5,393 nucleotides of DNA from JALVIU01 sp964462295 (GTDB lineage Bacteria > Atribacterota > JALVIU01). Positions within the stretch are counted from its first letter, which is position 1. Each line of letters begins with the position of its first letter. Below are positions 5,382-5,393 of this stretch, piece by piece. The position numbers were made by a program, and so were the translations under genes. Below the pieces are notes generated by a model. The model saw only the letters and a list, made by a program, of their open reading frames with translations. It was not told where the DNA came from and did not search any database. The stretch lies in assembly GCA_964462295.1 (NCBI GenBank), contig CAYWXH010000102.1:1-5393 (forward strand), in the 5' to 3' direction.

Positions 5382-5393
5382 GTCATTGCGAGG
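5382..5393 (-). repeat. Inverted copy of the repeat core at the window edge
   Basis: GTCATTGCGAGG is the exact reverse complement of the 12-mer found at 1315-1326 and 1371-1382. It is cut by the end of the window, so the rest of the element is not visible. It lies six bases upstream of the -35 box of the metallopeptidase gene. Confidence 0.75.

Overview
The window looks like a stretch of an AT-rich bacterial chromosome from a draft assembly. There is a run of 100 N at 1209-1308. Promoters have bacterial sigma-70 form (TTGACA/TAATAT at 1546-1573; TTTACA/TATAAT on the minus strand at 5375-5347). Some genes have GGAGG-type ribosome sites, while at least two show none. Arg is mostly AGA/AGG and Ile is often ATA, and a DUF763 gene is present. 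These traits remind me of AT-rich thermophilic bacteria, but that is an inference from codon habit and gene content; no taxon can be fixed.

Layout. Positions 1-78 hold the basic C-terminal tail of an upstream gene, followed by a strong intrinsic terminator (94-124). A DUF763 gene starts at 141, directly behind an extended -10 box and without a Shine-Dalgarno site, and runs into the N gap. After the gap, 1309-1618 is non-coding. It carries copies of a dispersed repeat (core CCTCGCAATGAC), a short hairpin, a decayed tandem array of about 25 bp period, and then a clear promoter. That promoter drives a compact four-gene plus-strand unit (1619-4620): an AEC-family permease, a class C beta-lactamase-like serine hydrolase, an LrgA/CidA-type membrane protein and LrgB. 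Junctions are an 8-nt gap, a 26-nt overlap and a 1-nt overlap. Convergent to it, 13 bp away, is a YgjP-type (COG1451/DUF45) HExxH metallopeptidase gene on the minus strand (5323-4634) with its own near-consensus promoter. The window ends exactly in an inverted copy of the repeat core.

How the genes may work together. LrgA and LrgB are known as a paired membrane system, described first as holin/antiholin-like modulators of murein hydrolase activity and later as carriers of small organic acids such as pyruvate (Bacillus PftAB) or glycolate/glycerate (plant PLGG1). AEC permeases include malate and malonate carriers. Tight coupling of an AEC permease, a cytoplasmic-looking serine hydrolase and LrgAB suggests a small module. 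The hydrolase could release or process a small ester, amide or muropeptide product, and the two transport systems could move the resulting organic acid. An alternative is a cell-wall turnover role. This gene arrangement is the most interesting content here. None of the individual families is new, and I see no CRISPR, tRNA, rRNA, phage or transposase gene.
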